Positions 8,898-18,490 of a stretch of 64,000 bases of DNA are shown here, one piece after another. The number at the start of each line of letters is the position of its first letter. Position 1 is the first letter of the stretch. Below the pieces are notes generated by a model, which ran no database searches, had not been told where the DNA came from, and saw only the letters and a program-made list of their open reading frames with translations. Origin of the DNA: Bacillus sp. sid0103 (GTDB lineage: Bacteria > Bacillota > Bacilli > Bacillales_B > DSM-18226); contig NZ_JAHUWN010000007.1 in NCBI RefSeq assembly GCF_019219025.1, positions 180,021 through 244,020 on the forward strand, written 5' to 3'. The position numbers were made by a program, and so were the translations under genes.

Positions 8898-10403
8898 TTA
8901 GGTAGTTTCCAAGCTTCTTTGTGATACCTTTCCCAAAGTGGCTTTGGCCTCTTTTTCGGAAGCTTGTTTAACCTTCTTGATAAAGAAGGACAGAAGTAAT
9001 CCGATGATGCCGATCCCAATAATGACAAGGTAGGCGTCATTTATACCCTGAATGGTGGCTTCCTTAATAAGCTGCCCTTGGGTAAAGCCTTTAGCAGCTG
9101 CAGTAGGAGCCATATCCTGCAGATGTGATTTCGTCCGGTCCGACATAACGGTAACGAGAAGTGAAGTTCCGACTGCACCAGCCACTTGCCGAATGGTATT
9201 GCTTATGGCTGTTCCGTGAGCACTTAACTTTTGTGGCAATTGATTCAAACCAGCGGTCTGTAAGGGCATCATCATCAAGGCCATTCCAATGCGGCGCCCT
9301 GTTGACATGAGGACCAAATAGGTGTAACTTGTCGAATCTGACAAGTTGGTAAAGCCAAATGTTGTCAGAATGGTAATAATCATTCCGATAACAGCTAGCC
9401 ATTTCGCACCAAAGCGATCGAACAACTTCCCTGTAACTGGCATAAGGAAGCCCATTATTAGCGCACCTGGAAGAAGGAGAAGACCGGACTCAATTGCTGA
9501 GTACCCACGGATATTCTGAAGGTAAAGCGGAAGCAGCATCATATCTGCATACATCACCATCGTAACCGCAATATTGATAATGGTTGTTAAGGAGAACATA
9601 TTGTACTTGAATGCACGCAAGTCAAGGAGTGGATTTTGCGATTTCATCTGCTTCCATGAAAAGAGTACTAGGGACAAGACTCCAACAGCCATCGTACTTA
9701 GTACCTCCATGTCCGACCATCCAAGGCTCCCAGCTCGGCTGAACCCATAAAGCAAGGCACCGAAACCAATGGTAGAGAGGATAACACTTAACATATCAAG
9801 TTTGGTCTTGATTCGATCAGAAACATTTTGCAGATAGATGAATCCCAATACAATAACTAGAACAGCAAATGGAATCATCCCGTAAAACATCGTTTCCCAC
9901 TTGTAGTTTTCAATAATGTAACCGGCAAGTGTAGGTCCAATGGCTGGGGCGAAAATGATCGCAAGCCCGACCATACCCATGGCTGCTCCTCTTTTGTTGG
10001 GAGGAAAGATGGTCAGAATGACATTCGTAAGCAGCGGCATAATGATTCCTGCACCAGCCGCCTGAATCATGCGTCCGGTCAATAATAATGGAAATTCCGA
10101 CGCTATAGCTGAAACAATGGTTCCGGCTAGAAAGATAAACATGGAAGCTTGAAAGAGCTGTCGCGTGGTAAACCGCTGCATTAAGTACGCAGTAATCGGA
10201 ATCAAGACACCGTTTACGAGCATGTAACCTGTCGTTAACCACTGTGCTGTCGCAGCTGAGATTTTAAATTCAACCATTAGCTCAGGAGTAGCGACGCTCA
10301 TGAGCGTTTGGTTTAATGTTGCAATGAAAGCACCTAAAATCATAATGAACATAATAGGTCCTTTTTTTATCGAATTTGTGACAGTTTTAGGATTATTATT
10401 CAA
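8898..10403 (-). CDS. MFS multidrug exporter, DHA2 (EmrB/QacA, 14-TM) family
   Basis: A proton-driven drug:H+ antiporter of about 501 residues in the cytoplasmic membrane. Fourteen hydrophobic segments are visible. Family motifs include GAFIATLNQTLMSVATPEL in TM1, the ligand block with Arg in LTGRMIQAAGAGIIMPLL, and the antiporter segment FAPAIGPTLAG. I place the start at the TTG at 10403, because AGGAGAG stands six bases upstream. The ATG at 10466 has no ribosome site and would add 21 atypical charged residues. The gene is divergent from a TetR regulator, the usual arrangement for a drug-inducible pump. Confidence 0.87.
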   Translation of the reverse strand: MNNNPKTVTNSIKKGPIMFIMILGAFIATLNQTLMSVATPELMVEFKISAATAQWLTTGYMLVNGVLIPITAYLMQRFTTRQLFQASMFIFLAGTIVSAIASEFPLLLTGRMIQAAGAGIIMPLLTNVILTIFPPNKRGAAMGMVGLAIIFAPAIGPTLAGYIIENYKWETMFYGMIPFAVLVIVLGFIYLQNVSDRIKTKLDMLSVILSTIGFGALLYGFSRAGSLGWSDMEVLSTMAVGVLSLVLFSWKQMKSQNPLLDLRAFKYNMFSLTTIINIAVTMVMYADMMLLPLYLQNIRGYSAIESGLLLLPGALIMGFLMPVTGKLFDRFGAKWLAVIGMIITILTTFGFTNLSDSTSYTYLVLMSTGRRIGMALMMMPLQTAGLNQLPQKLSAHGTAISNTIRQVAGAVGTSLLVTVMSDRTKSHLQDMAPTAAAKGFTQGQLIKEATIQGINDAYLVIIGIGIIGLLLSFFIKKVKQASEKEAKATLGKVSQRSLETT

Positions 10404-10443
10404 TTCTCTCCTATCCTTTCTAACTTGAATATAGACTTTTTTT

Positions 10444-10495
10444 ACAATGTGTTTAATAATTAACATTGTATAAATTACATTATAATAAGACCGTT
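10444..10495. promoter_or_regulatory. Operator-like inverted repeat at the exporter promoter
   Basis: ACAATGT at 10444-10450 and ACATTGT at 10463-10469 form a 7-bp inverted repeat spaced by 12 bp. A TATAAT-like -10 for the exporter lies in 10475-10492 on the minus strand. The position fits a binding site for the divergent TetR protein. Confidence 0.4.
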
Positions 10496-10629
10496 GCTTC
10501 TGACAACAGACAATTTCTTGAGAAGTGTAAATTAGTTTTCATTTATTTCAATATTGTTGAGAAAGTTGAAATAAATAGACAGAACTAAAATTATTGTAAA
10601 TTACCTATTAATAGGAAAGGTGATTAGAC

Positions 10630-11229
10630 ATGACAAAAAATGAAAAGACGCGAGTAGATCCTCGGGTACTTCGTACACGCCAATTAATAAAAGACGCTTT
10701 AATAGATTTGCTTCAGGAGATGGAAATCAATAAAATAACGGTTAACCGGATTGCTGAACGCGCAACGATCAACCGTGTTACGTTTTATCTGCATTATCAT
10801 GATATACAAGACATGCTGGAGAAAATGGCGCAGGAAATGTCCGAGGATATTGAGAGCATTATGATGAGTACGACTACAAACATGAATTCCTCTGAAGAAA
10901 TTGATTCGTTGAAACTTATTAACCTGCTTGAGCATATAGCCGAGAATGCAAAATTCTATAAAGTGTTTCTTGGTTCCACACGAACGCCAATTTTTACTGA
11001 GCGCTTATTAAATATCCTTACGAAATCAATAACAGAGAGAACGGAGATAGACTCCATACTCGCTACTACCGATATCCAAAGGGATATTGCTATTTGGCAC
11101 GGTTCATCAGCTCTTATCGGCACGATCGTTGCATGGTTACGTAAGGACATGCCTTATACACCGCAATTTCTTGCTAAGCAGTTGTATATGCTGTTTCATT
11201 TAAATAAGGATAATAGGAAAGCGACATGA
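10630..11229 (+). CDS. TetR/AcrR-family transcriptional regulator
   Basis: A 199-residue repressor. The N-terminal DNA-binding domain contains RTRQLIKDALIDLLQEME followed by the helix-turn-helix ITVNRIAERATINRVTFYLH. The C-terminal helical domain resembles the TetR_C_8 type (WHGSSALIGTIVAWLRKDMP). It is divergent from the MFS exporter across a 226-bp gap, so it most likely represses that pump. An AGGAAAGG ribosome site precedes the ATG. The ligand is unknown. Confidence 0.9.
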   Translation: MTKNEKTRVDPRVLRTRQLIKDALIDLLQEMEINKITVNRIAERATINRVTFYLHYHDIQDMLEKMAQEMSEDIESIMMSTTTNMNSSEEIDSLKLINLLEHIAENAKFYKVFLGSTRTPIFTERLLNILTKSITERTEIDSILATTDIQRDIAIWHGSSALIGTIVAWLRKDMPYTPQFLAKQLYMLFHLNKDNRKAT

Positions 11230-11276
11230 AAAAAGCAGAGAAGTTCAGCGTAAAAATTTCTAATTACGCAAAAAAA

Positions 11277-11301
11277 CACACAGGTAAAAGCCCTGTGTAT
11301 G
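11277..11301 (-). terminator. Minus-strand terminator beside the outermost tRNA-Sec fragment
   Basis: A stem ACACAGG/CCCTGTGT with a seven-base T-run on the minus strand, 33 bp downstream of the tRNA-Sec 3' fragment at 11335. It sits where the terminator of an uninterrupted selC gene would be, which suggests that 11335 is the original chromosomal left junction. Confidence 0.5.
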
Positions 11302-11334
11302 TGCAATTATTATCGAATATATGACGGGACTGCG

Positions 11335-11395
11335 TGGGAATCGAACCCACCAGACCTGGCACGCAGGTCTCAAGCAGTTTTGAAGTTTGCTGGCA
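11335..11395 (-). repeat. tRNA-Sec 3' fragment, outermost attachment-site copy
   Basis: 61 bp identical to the 3' part of the selC gene at 33356 (acceptor 3' strand, T-arm, long variable arm, anticodon 3' side). The 5' half is absent. The next ~120 bp, to about 11515, also resemble the sequence right of the copy at 15751, including GGGCACCAAGCATGGCACCA. It is read as an att scar left by an integrative element. Confidence 0.75.
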
Positions 11396-11620
11396 CTTGT
11401 TTTTCTTGTATCTTCTAGTGTCCTCAAGTATTGATATATCAAGCTTTCCCGCTTCGTAGTGTTTTCTTGTGATTTGTAATTTTTAAAATTTGGGCACCAA
11501 GCATGGCACCATTAACTCCTGGCCATATCAAATTAGTTCTCTCAAATTTAATACAAACCTCTACTTTCCAGACAGAGGTTTGTAGATATTACCATTATAT
11601 ATATATCAGAATATTCTGAA

Positions 11621-11826
11621 TTAATTACCTAAAGCCATTGCTCCAGTTAAAATCGCTGCAATAATCATAAAAATTGATCCTAATAAAATCCAGAACAAGG
11701 TAAATCTTTGTAGTTTTCCAAGGTCCGTTTTAACTAATTCAATCAGAACCCTTAAATGTTTGAAAAGGGAAAAGCAGCCATCATCTGATGCCTTCTTTTT
11801 TTGTTAATGCGGTTATTTTCCTTCAT
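11621..11826 (-). pseudogene. Small membrane protein gene with a -1 frameshift in an A7 tract
   Basis: An ATG with GAGGAAA upstream starts MKENNRINKK. The frame breaks at a run of seven A residues. One extra A would continue into KASDDGCFSLFKHLRVLIEL and a C-terminal transmembrane segment (FWILLGSIFMIIAAILTG) ending in a stop at 11621, giving about 68 residues. The good start and coherent C-terminus suggest a recent one-base loss, a sequencing error or slippage. I do not recognise the family. Confidence 0.5.
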
Positions 11827-11835
11827 TATATTTCC

Positions 11836-12060
11836 TCAAAGATCTATGGTTTCCTGATCAAAGACTACTAATATATCAAGGTCATCAGCAATTATACTTA
11901 CTCAACCTTATTATTTGTATGACCGCCTTTAATTCGAGACGAAAAGTGACGGTATGCATATAAAAAGTAGCCAAGTCGGTTTAGTGCCGTAGAAAAGATT
12001 TCTCCCGCACTCTCAATCCCTTCTCCCTGCTGGATAGCGTGATATAATTCAGGTTCCCTA
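11836..12060 (-). pseudogene. Remnant of 2-oxoacid:ferredoxin oxidoreductase alpha subunit (KorA-like)
   Basis: Translation in two frames gives GEGIESAGEIFSTALNRLGY, then YRHFSSRIKGGHTNN, then after a break IIADDLDILVVFDQETIDL. These are consecutive N-terminal blocks of the gamma-type domain of KorA-like subunits. The segment has a stop, an internal deletion and no C-terminal two thirds, so it is a dead fragment. It lies between two tRNA-Sec att scars, in a region of decayed genes. The 500 bp upstream to 12564 show no further clear gene. Confidence 0.6.
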
Positions 12061-12564
12061 AATGAATATTAGAAAAATATTAGGGTCACAATAACATTCC
12101 CATCTCTAGCAACTAATCCCATCAATTCGTAAAATAATTGGTTACTCCTAATTTTATCTTACCAGCCACTTCATTATCTTTGGTACAGTTCATGTTTATG
12201 ATTATTCAAAGCTTAGCTGTTCGTAAAATTTTTTGATATGAAGGACCATTAATATTTCATCTGATGATATATCCACTTTTTCCCATATAGAATTTTTTTA
12301 TAAGTAAGTATAATTTTTTGCAATTTTAATTATTCTGATAATTGTATTATCCTTATCCGTAAAGCATTATTATTCTTTAGATTAAGACACAACACACAGG
12401 AAGGAATATAATCATGGAGGTATTGGGAATGGGGAAACTGAGGATGCAGCAAAATCGTTTGATAAATTTCATCGCTCCAACCTTGGCTATGTGTTAGAAC
12501 AATATGAAAAGTACTTGAGTGGTATTGCGTTCTTACGGCCACTTATCAGTAAAGGAGATTTTTC

Positions 12565-12717
12565 ATGTGGACTATAGCTCTTTATTTAGATTCAAATTTT
12601 ACCATGTTTGAATTTGAGACAGAAGAAAAAGCAAGAGAGGCTTTCAAAAACATGAAAGGCTGTAAAATTCTTTCTAAAATCGCTTACATCAATGATTCCC
12701 GGCTAGTTACTAATTAG
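12565..12717 (+). CDS. Small hypothetical protein (50 residues)
   Basis: AAAGGAG stands a proper distance before ATG. The product starts MWTIALYLDSNFTMFEFETE and continues with EKAREAFKNMKGCKILSKIA. It is a compact alpha/beta sequence without signal peptide or membrane segment. It looks like a genuine small Bacillaceae protein, but I cannot name the family or role. It lies 165 bp upstream of the malic enzyme gene on the same strand and could share its transcript. Confidence 0.55.
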   Translation: MWTIALYLDSNFTMFEFETEEKAREAFKNMKGCKILSKIAYINDSRLVTN

Positions 12718-12881
12718 GTATTTGTATGTTAATTAGGATAAAATGATCCTTTTTTATACAAAACTATTCTTTGATAAATCTATCTATTTTTAACTTCAAT
12801 GAAATTAATATAAAAATAGTTGCTTAAATTTCCGGAATATTAATAATTCTATTATCAATAATAAATGGGAGAGAAAAGTTT

Positions 12882-14129
12882 ATGTCAATTTTACATGAAG
12901 AAGCATTAAAGATACACAAGGAAAAGCAAGGAAAACTTGGCGTTCATTCAAAGGTTCCCCTACGCGATGCAAAGGATTTGAGCCTTGCATATTCTCCGGG
13001 GGTTGCCGAGCCGTGTCTGGAAATTTATAGAGATGAAAACAAAGTGTATGACTACTCAATAAAAGGCAACCTCGTTGCCGTTGTCTCAGACGGAACAGCT
13101 GTATTAGGGCTTGGAAATATTGGACCGAAAGCTGCTATGCCCGTTATGGAGGGGAAAGCGCTATTGTTTAAATCATTTGCAGATGTCGATGCCTTCCCGA
13201 TTTGTCTTGATACAACTGATCCGGACAAAATTGTCGAGGTAGTTAAACTATTGGCACCTACATTTGGCGGAGTGAATTTGGAAGATATTTCAGCACCTCA
13301 ATGCTTTGATATTGAGTCTCGGTTACGGAGAGAGTGTGATATTCCCGTTTTCCATGATGATCAACATGGCACTGCGATTGTAACAGTTGCCGGGTTAATC
13401 AACGCACTGAAATTGGCTGACAAAAGAATTGATCAAATTCGTGTTGTGGTAAACGGTTCGGGGGCTGCAGGTGTCGCCATTGTCAAGCTATTGATTCATA
13501 TCGGGGTAAAGGACGTAATTTTATGTGATACAAAAGGTATCATTTATAGTGGCCGCCCACTGGGAATGAATCCATTTAAAGAGGAAATGGCCCGCATTAC
13601 AAATAATCAACGGATGAAAGGAACATTAGGCGATGCACTTGTGGGAGCAGATGTGTTTATTGGGGTATCAGCTGCAGGTGCCTTAACAAAAGAAATGGTT
13701 CGTTCTATGAATGAAAATTCAATTATTTTTGCAATGGCCAATCCGGTGCCTGAAATTTTACCGGAAGAGGCAAAGGCAGCAGGAGCACTTGTAGTCGGGA
13801 CTGGACGTTCCGATTTTCCTAATCAAGTCAACAACGTACTCGCATTTCCGGGTATTTTCCGTGGGACTTTGGATGTGAGAGCGAAAGAAATAAACGAAGA
13901 AATGAAACTGGCAGCCGTGTATGCAATTGCCGGATTAATTGCAGCTGAAGAACTTCATCCTAATTATGTAATTCCGGACCCTTTTGATTCAAGAGTGGCG
14001 GCTTATGTAGCGTCAGCCGTGGCTAATGCCGCAATGGTAACAGGCGTTTCCCAAAGGTTTGTTAATATACACGAAATCAAAGAGCGTTTGTTGGTATTAA
14101 GGGAAGAACAACAACCTGTCCTAGCTTAA
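12882..14129 (+). CDS. ytsJ: NAD(P)-dependent malic enzyme (YtsJ-like)
   Basis: Oxidative decarboxylation of malate to pyruvate in the cytosol. The 415 residues match the short bacterial malic enzymes. YSPGVAEPC near residue 37 holds the catalytic Tyr, KAAMPVMEGKALLFKSFADVD the substrate region, NLEDISAPQCF and PVFHDDQHGTAIV the metal ligands, and VVVNGSGAAGVAIVKLL the nucleotide-binding fold. Closest by eye to Bacillus subtilis YtsJ, which is NADP-preferring. GGGAGAG precedes the ATG. The gene lies between two tRNA-Sec att scars, so it may be cargo of an old insertion or a chromosomal gene trapped there. No clear terminator was seen after it. Confidence 0.9.
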   Translation: MSILHEEALKIHKEKQGKLGVHSKVPLRDAKDLSLAYSPGVAEPCLEIYRDENKVYDYSIKGNLVAVVSDGTAVLGLGNIGPKAAMPVMEGKALLFKSFADVDAFPICLDTTDPDKIVEVVKLLAPTFGGVNLEDISAPQCFDIESRLRRECDIPVFHDDQHGTAIVTVAGLINALKLADKRIDQIRVVVNGSGAAGVAIVKLLIHIGVKDVILCDTKGIIYSGRPLGMNPFKEEMARITNNQRMKGTLGDALVGADVFIGVSAAGALTKEMVRSMNENSIIFAMANPVPEILPEEAKAAGALVVGTGRSDFPNQVNNVLAFPGIFRGTLDVRAKEINEEMKLAAVYAIAGLIAAEELHPNYVIPDPFDSRVAAYVASAVANAAMVTGVSQRFVNIHEIKERLLVLREEQQPVLA

Positions 14130-14486
14130 ATTCAAAATTGAATAAATAAAGAAACAAAACGATTGATGAAAATGCACTTTTATTGGAATTGTTGGGGCTT
14201 GGGCAACTTATGTTGGAATGGCAAAACTAGAAAGTACATGAGGTGGATTGATCCTTTCAAAAGTCATTTTTGTTTTTTGCACTTGACTTCATTTCCAACG
14301 CCCCAATAATTCTGAAGGGAGTTACTCGTTGGTTTAATAATTTTCAAAGTAACATAACTGTCCAGGAGTGAAATCCAGAATCTTTATTATTAGAAGAAGA
14401 AAAGCTTAGAGGATGAACTTTTTAAAGAAAATTCTCGGAGCGTTTGCAATATAGTGCCAGATGTCTGGATAAATAGGGGGAATTTG
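14130..14486. other. Gap between malic enzyme and thioesterase
   Basis: A short hydrophobic readable stretch on the plus strand near 14178-14240 (FIGIVGAWATYVGMAKLEST then stop) may be a gene scrap. Nothing else is supportable. Confidence 0.3.
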
Positions 14487-14984
14487 ATGGAAGCAAAGTT
14501 TTGTAGAGAGTCCAGAGTTATACGAACAAGTCGTGTATTTCCAAATGACGTAAACAATCACAATACATTATTTGGGGGACGATTAATGAGTGATGTGGAC
14601 CAGGTAGCGTCGATTTCCGCAGCTCGTCATAGTCGCAGGGAATGTGTAACTGCCTCAACCGATTCAGTAGACTTTTTATGTCCCATTCATACATCAGATT
14701 CGGTTTGTTTTGAATCCTATGTGACATGGACAGGTACATCATCCATGGAGGTTTTTGTAAAGATTATTGCTGAAGATTTAAAAAGTGGTGAACGTAGAAT
14801 TGCAGCTACTGCTCTATTAACGTTTGTTGCACTTGATCAGCATAAACGTCCAGCACATGTTCCAGAGGTCATTCCTGAAACTGGAGAAGAGAAAAAATTG
14901 CATGAATCCGCACCGGACCGAGCAATAATGCGCAAGGATCGTAAACAAAAGAGCAAAGAATTAGCTGCTTTCTTAACACACTAA
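14487..14984 (+). CDS. Acyl-CoA thioesterase, hotdog fold (YkhA/YciA-like)
   Basis: Hydrolyses acyl-CoA thioesters in the cytosol. The 165 residues have the family blocks SRVFPNDVNNHNTLFGGRLM with the active-site Asn/His region, then DQVASISAARHSRRECVTAS, and the beta-strand segment ESYVTWTGTSSMEVFVKI. An upstream in-frame start at 14454 exists, but AGGGGG immediately precedes the ATG at 14487, so I use that. A charged C-terminal tail (RKDRKQKSKELAAF) is normal for this group. It is probably monocistronic, and the physiological acyl-CoA is unknown. Confidence 0.88.
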   Translation: MEAKFCRESRVIRTSRVFPNDVNNHNTLFGGRLMSDVDQVASISAARHSRRECVTASTDSVDFLCPIHTSDSVCFESYVTWTGTSSMEVFVKIIAEDLKSGERRIAATALLTFVALDQHKRPAHVPEVIPETGEEKKLHESAPDRAIMRKDRKQKSKELAAFLTH

Positions 14985-15162
14985 TTATAGATTAATAACT
15001 TAGGGAAATAGTCACGTTAAAAAAAATGAAACCTCATTAATCTTGAATAAGTCTCATGACACAGCCAACGAGAGGGATAAAAATGAGAAAAGTGAAAGAC
15101 TGAGACCATACCGCACAAACTAGTCTATAAACTAAAATCACGTGAAGGTCCAGAAAGATATT

Positions 15163-15342
15163 TTAATTTAAAATAGCTGTTTTTTCATTTTTCACCCCTA
15201 AATGTACGGAAAAGAATGAACTGTATTGCCGTTTAAATTGAATTTCAATGTGTAAGGTGATACACGTAGAAGGACCGGTACTGCCACATTTTCCAATGAC
15301 TTGCCCCTGTTTAACCTGTTCCACCGCTGTACCATATTTGTG
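15163..15342 (-). pseudogene. C-terminal fragment of an M23 metallopeptidase
   Basis: The minus strand reads HKYGTAVEQVKQGQVIGKCG then STGPSTCITLHIEIQFK to a stop. This matches the last strands of M23/LytM peptidases (pattern KKGQ-IG--GSTG-STG-HLHFEI). The first catalytic half is missing, and the HxH motif is degraded to LHIEI. It is a decayed gene end in the inter-att region. Confidence 0.55.
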
Positions 15343-15343
15343 A

Positions 15344-15562
15344 CAAAAAGAATTAATTTTAAATAAGGAATATGAAGAAGGCGGAAATATTCGTGAAGCT
15401 CCCAGATTAACCGCTCCCCGTCTCTACACTATTACAAATGGAGAATTCATGAACTTTTTGAATGAAGAACAAGTAGATTCCAAAGGAATTAAGTGGCAAA
15501 AAGTTCAAACCGAAAACGGGATTGAAGGCTGGATTTCAGCCTTGATTGTCAAGGAAAAATAA
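15344..15562 (+). pseudogene. C-terminal bacterial SH3-domain fragment
   Basis: An open stretch without a start codon reads NIREAPRLTAPRLYTITNGE and ends KVQTENGIEGWISALIVKEK then stop, the layout of a bacterial SH3 domain. Its upstream part (signal peptide, any enzyme domain) is missing. It abuts the M23 fragment tail to tail on the other strand, so the two are not one gene. Confidence 0.5.
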
Positions 15563-15655
15563 TAAAATGAGAGGGATGTAACCAGCGTGGTACCGATCAC
15601 TTCCCTGTTAAACCATAAAAAGAGTGGTATGATGTACTCTTTCCCTCAAACAAAA

Positions 15656-15754
15656 AAACATTCACAAACATTGAGAAAACAACATTTGTGAATGTTTAGT
15701 GTTATTAAGGAAGTCTTTCTCCCGCTGAACTTAACATCAATCGTGTTCAGCGGG
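15656..15754. terminator. Two strong hairpins next to the tRNA-Sec fragment
   Basis: A 13-bp perfect stem AAACATTCACAAA/TTTGTGAATGTTT (15656-15697) has an A-run on its left and so terminates minus-strand transcription. A second 10-bp perfect stem CCCGCTGAAC/GTTCAGCGGG (15721-15754) runs into the first bases of the att copy. Confidence 0.6.
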
Positions 15755-15811
15755 ACTACGTGGAAATCGAACCCACCAGACTTGGCACGCAGGTCTCAAG
15801 CAGTTTTGAAG
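15751..15811 (-). repeat. tRNA-Sec 3' fragment, diverged attachment-site copy
   Basis: 61 bp with three G/C-to-A/T-type differences from the selC 3' half (in the acceptor, T-arm and variable arm), so it is older than the other copies. Right of it, to about 15938, it resembles the flank of the 11335 copy. It is the likely left end of the decayed element whose integrase lies at 17455-18373. Confidence 0.7.
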
Positions 15812-16569
15812 TTTGCTGGTACCTGTTTTTCTAGTATCTTGATGTACCCTCAAGACTTGATAAATCAAGCTTTCATGCTATCTAGTTTTTTCTTGTGATT
15901 CGTAATTTTAATAATTTGGGCACCAAGCATGGCACCAAAGCACATAGTTAAATGGTATAAATAAACGATTATCCTTTTATGAAATCCATTCTATTATTGA
16001 TTTCTTTTAGGTCATGTAGGTCAACAAGGACCTTTATAATATGAAATGAAACTAAAAGATTACATGGTAATCTGCACGAATATGTGTAGTTTTGAATATC
16101 CATAAAATTAGGAAGTACATCAATCAAAACTAAAGGAATCCTTAAAAGAAGCCTTATTACTTCGGACATTAATCAAGGCAAAGACTAATTCTAACAAACA
16201 TTGAGTATTACTCACGTTAATTAATTTGCTTATTAAACAACAATCACAAAAACCCTAGAAGCGTTAATATAACGCAGTTTCTAGGTTTTTTTTATTCTAT
16301 CATTGCTTTGTTAGAAATTTGTATTCTCCCCAAATTAAATGGGGCCTTTTAGGGGGGAAGTTTTAACAAAATTATTCAAGTGGACAGACGCATACTATTA
16401 AGTAAAAATCCACTAAAATCCAGTAGGTTTAGCAACAAAATAAAAAAGAAATGGCCCAAATAATATAAGGGCTTAAAAATTAATATTCAGTCAAGGGAAG
16501 GGTACGAAACTGTAACCTCAACCGCCGTCAATAACGGTATGACACTGTTACCCATTGTCAGCGGATAAT
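15812..16569. other. Element left arm without identifiable genes
   Basis: The stretch after the att copy has GGGCACCAAGCATGGCACCA near 15919, possibly integrase arm sites. A bidirectional terminator-like hairpin (AAAACCCTAGAA with TTCTAGGTTTT) stands at 16249-16289. No supportable gene was found. Confidence 0.4.
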
Positions 16570-16800
16570 TCAAATGTCACAAGGCTCTAATTCAGTGCTT
16601 CTCATGGATAATATAAAGGTCTTAGGTGGTCCTGGCTTATAAATGGCATAAGCAAATTTTCTCATTTTGGACTTTTCAACCATCTCTGTACTTTTTGTGT
16701 ATCGTTTTAACATATCCTTCTTTTCAAGAATTTCTGGTTGTAGCTTTTTTATTACATTTCTATTTTCATTAACCGCTTCATCATAATCAACTTTAGAAAT
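16570..16800 (-). pseudogene. Decayed phage-type reading frame
   Basis: An open stretch reads SKVDYDEAVNENRNVIKKLQ and later KFAYAIYKPGPPKTFILSMR to a stop. It has no start and is frame-shifted relative to the lysine-rich stretch just upstream. The family is not recognised. It directly follows the Gp49-like gene and probably belonged to the same prophage module. Confidence 0.35.
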
Positions 16801-16830
16801 TTTTTATTTTCCTTTTTCAGCTCAGCAATT

Positions 16831-17301
16831 TTATTTTCCCTGATTCTTATTACTTGACTGTATCGCTAGACTTTGAGTTTTGTAAGCTTCAAGCTCACTA
16901 ATTTTATGTTTAATCCGTTCCAAACAAATCTGAGTGTTTGTTTCTTTGTTATAGGATGCCTCATCTACACTGGATATAGATTCGGTGATGATAAACCCAT
17001 TGGGCAGCTTGACTGCAACCATTGTGCATCTTCCAAAAGCCTTAACAACTTTAATCTGAGATTTTTCGATCATTTCATTGATATCCGCTGGTACGCTATG
17101 ATTTATCATTAGTGCCTTTGCTTGTTGTTTCGCAATAAAGGAATAATCTGAAATTGGTTCAAATGCCATTTCAAAGGCTTGCACTGTTGTTTCAATGACC
17201 TCATCATTGTTGATATCCCTAACCTTCACTTTCCCATTCGCTGTGATTTCCAACAATTCCATTACACTATCTGGCGACCCTTTCACTTGGTATATCTTCA
17301 A
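16831..17301 (-). CDS. Phage Gp49-like protein
   Basis: The C-terminal half (MVAVKLPNGFIITESISSVD then YNKETNTQICLERIKHKISE) matches the N4 Gp49/Sf6 gene 66 family of small phage proteins of unknown function. The N-terminal half is unrecognised. GGAGGG precedes the TTG at 17301 (codon 7 of the longer ATG frame starting at 17319), and I prefer that start. The gene is apparently intact but sits beside a truncated integrase and decayed frames, so it is a surviving piece of a prophage at the tRNA-Sec site. Confidence 0.6.
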   Translation of the reverse strand: MKIYQVKGSPDSVMELLEITANGKVKVRDINNDEVIETTVQAFEMAFEPISDYSFIAKQQAKALMINHSVPADINEMIEKSQIKVVKAFGRCTMVAVKLPNGFIITESISSVDEASYNKETNTQICLERIKHKISELEAYKTQSLAIQSSNKNQGK

Positions 17302-17454
17302 GCTCTTTCCCTCCACCATGCCTTTTTAAATAAGATTCCGTTAAACTAGTCTATTCAGCATGTAGAAAAGCTGTGAAACTTGAAAAAAAGATACTTTTTT
17401 CATGTTAATTCTTCCTCTATAAACTTTTTACAACTGGTTAATCTGTTGGGTAGC

Positions 17455-18373
17455 ATACCTATCCTATTGGCTTAAAAATTATGCGAGGACGAACACGAAG
17501 CCTAAGACATATGCCGAATATGAAAAGATCATAAAAACTCATCTCCAACAGTCTCTAGGACATATTCAACTCCGCGAATTGAAAAGCACCCAATTACAAA
17601 ACTATTATAAAGAGAGGTTGAACGGTTTATCTGCTCAATCTGTAACCCACCACCATCGTGTTCTATCAAAAGCTCTAAATGATGCCATTGACTGGGAATT
17701 CATCGAGAAGAATGTGGCAAAAGGGGCCAAACCACCTAAGCCATTGAAACGGGAAATGAATACTTTCACCGTCGAACAACTCAATTTACTTCTAAAGACG
17801 GCAAAGGAAAAAACACCCGTGTTCTACCCCATTATCTATGCTGCCACCCACACTGGAATGCGAAAAAGCGAGTTAATTGGGTTGACTTGGAAGAAAGTGG
17901 ACTTTCACACGCAAAGGCTTTATATCCGGCAGACCATTACAGAAGCCAATGGCAAATATTTTTTCAATTCTATTCCTAAGAACGAAAAACCAAGAGGGAT
18001 CAAGTTAACGGCAGAACTGGAAAAGTTATTAACATCACTCAATGAGGAACATGACAATCAGAAAAGAATACTAGGGGATAGCTTAAATCCTTATGATCTG
18101 GTCTTTTGCAACACCAAAGGGAACATCATAGCCCCATCTGAAATTTCAAGAGCCTTAAAAAGAGCCATAAAAGCTGCCTATCTTCCAGATATTCTGTTTC
18201 ATGATTTACGCCATTCTCATGCAACCATCCTACTTCAAGCCAATGTTCACCCAAAAATCGTGAGTGCCCGTTTAGGACATTCCAAAATTCAAGTAACCAT
18301 GGACACCTATTCGCACCTGACGGATTCCATAGAGGGGATTGCGGTAGACACCTTAGATACTCTACTTGATTAG
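17455..18373 (+). pseudogene. Phage tyrosine integrase, 5'-truncated
   Basis: The readable frame begins inside the core-binding domain (YWLKNYARTNTKPKTYAEYE) and runs to a normal C-terminus. Catalytic residues remain: Arg in TGMRKSELIGL, HxxR in FHDLRHSHAT, His in LGHSKIQVTM, and the nucleophile Tyr in DTYSHLTDSI. The N-terminal arm-binding domain and a proper start are gone; a TTG at 17579 could still give 264 residues. The stop is 118 bp from the 18491 att copy, the usual int-att layout, so this integrase probably used selC. The inverted GGGCACT/AGTGCCC near 18409-18441 may be an arm site or terminator. Confidence 0.8.
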
Positions 18374-18490
18374 GTAAAGAAGGCACAAAAGGAAGAATGG
18401 CACTTTTTGGGCACTTGGCAATAAAAAAAGACCGAGTGCCCTCAGATCTATGTAATAAAAGAATTCGTTAGAACCCTTGATATAACTGGA

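Noticed and set aside
12330..12542. Minus-strand frame of 70 codons upstream of the small plus-strand gene
   Set aside because: No ribosome site or family pattern. The plus strand here also reads open (DAAKSFDKFHRSNLGYVLEQ), but without a start, so neither is called.
15692..15898. Open frame over the tRNA-Sec fragment at 15751
   Set aside because: It is a translation of tRNA sequence; the same peptide pattern appears at each tRNA-Sec copy.
15969..16169. Minus-strand frame of 66 codons
   Set aside because: AT-rich, no recognisable pattern, weak start context; it may be a remnant but nothing supports a product.
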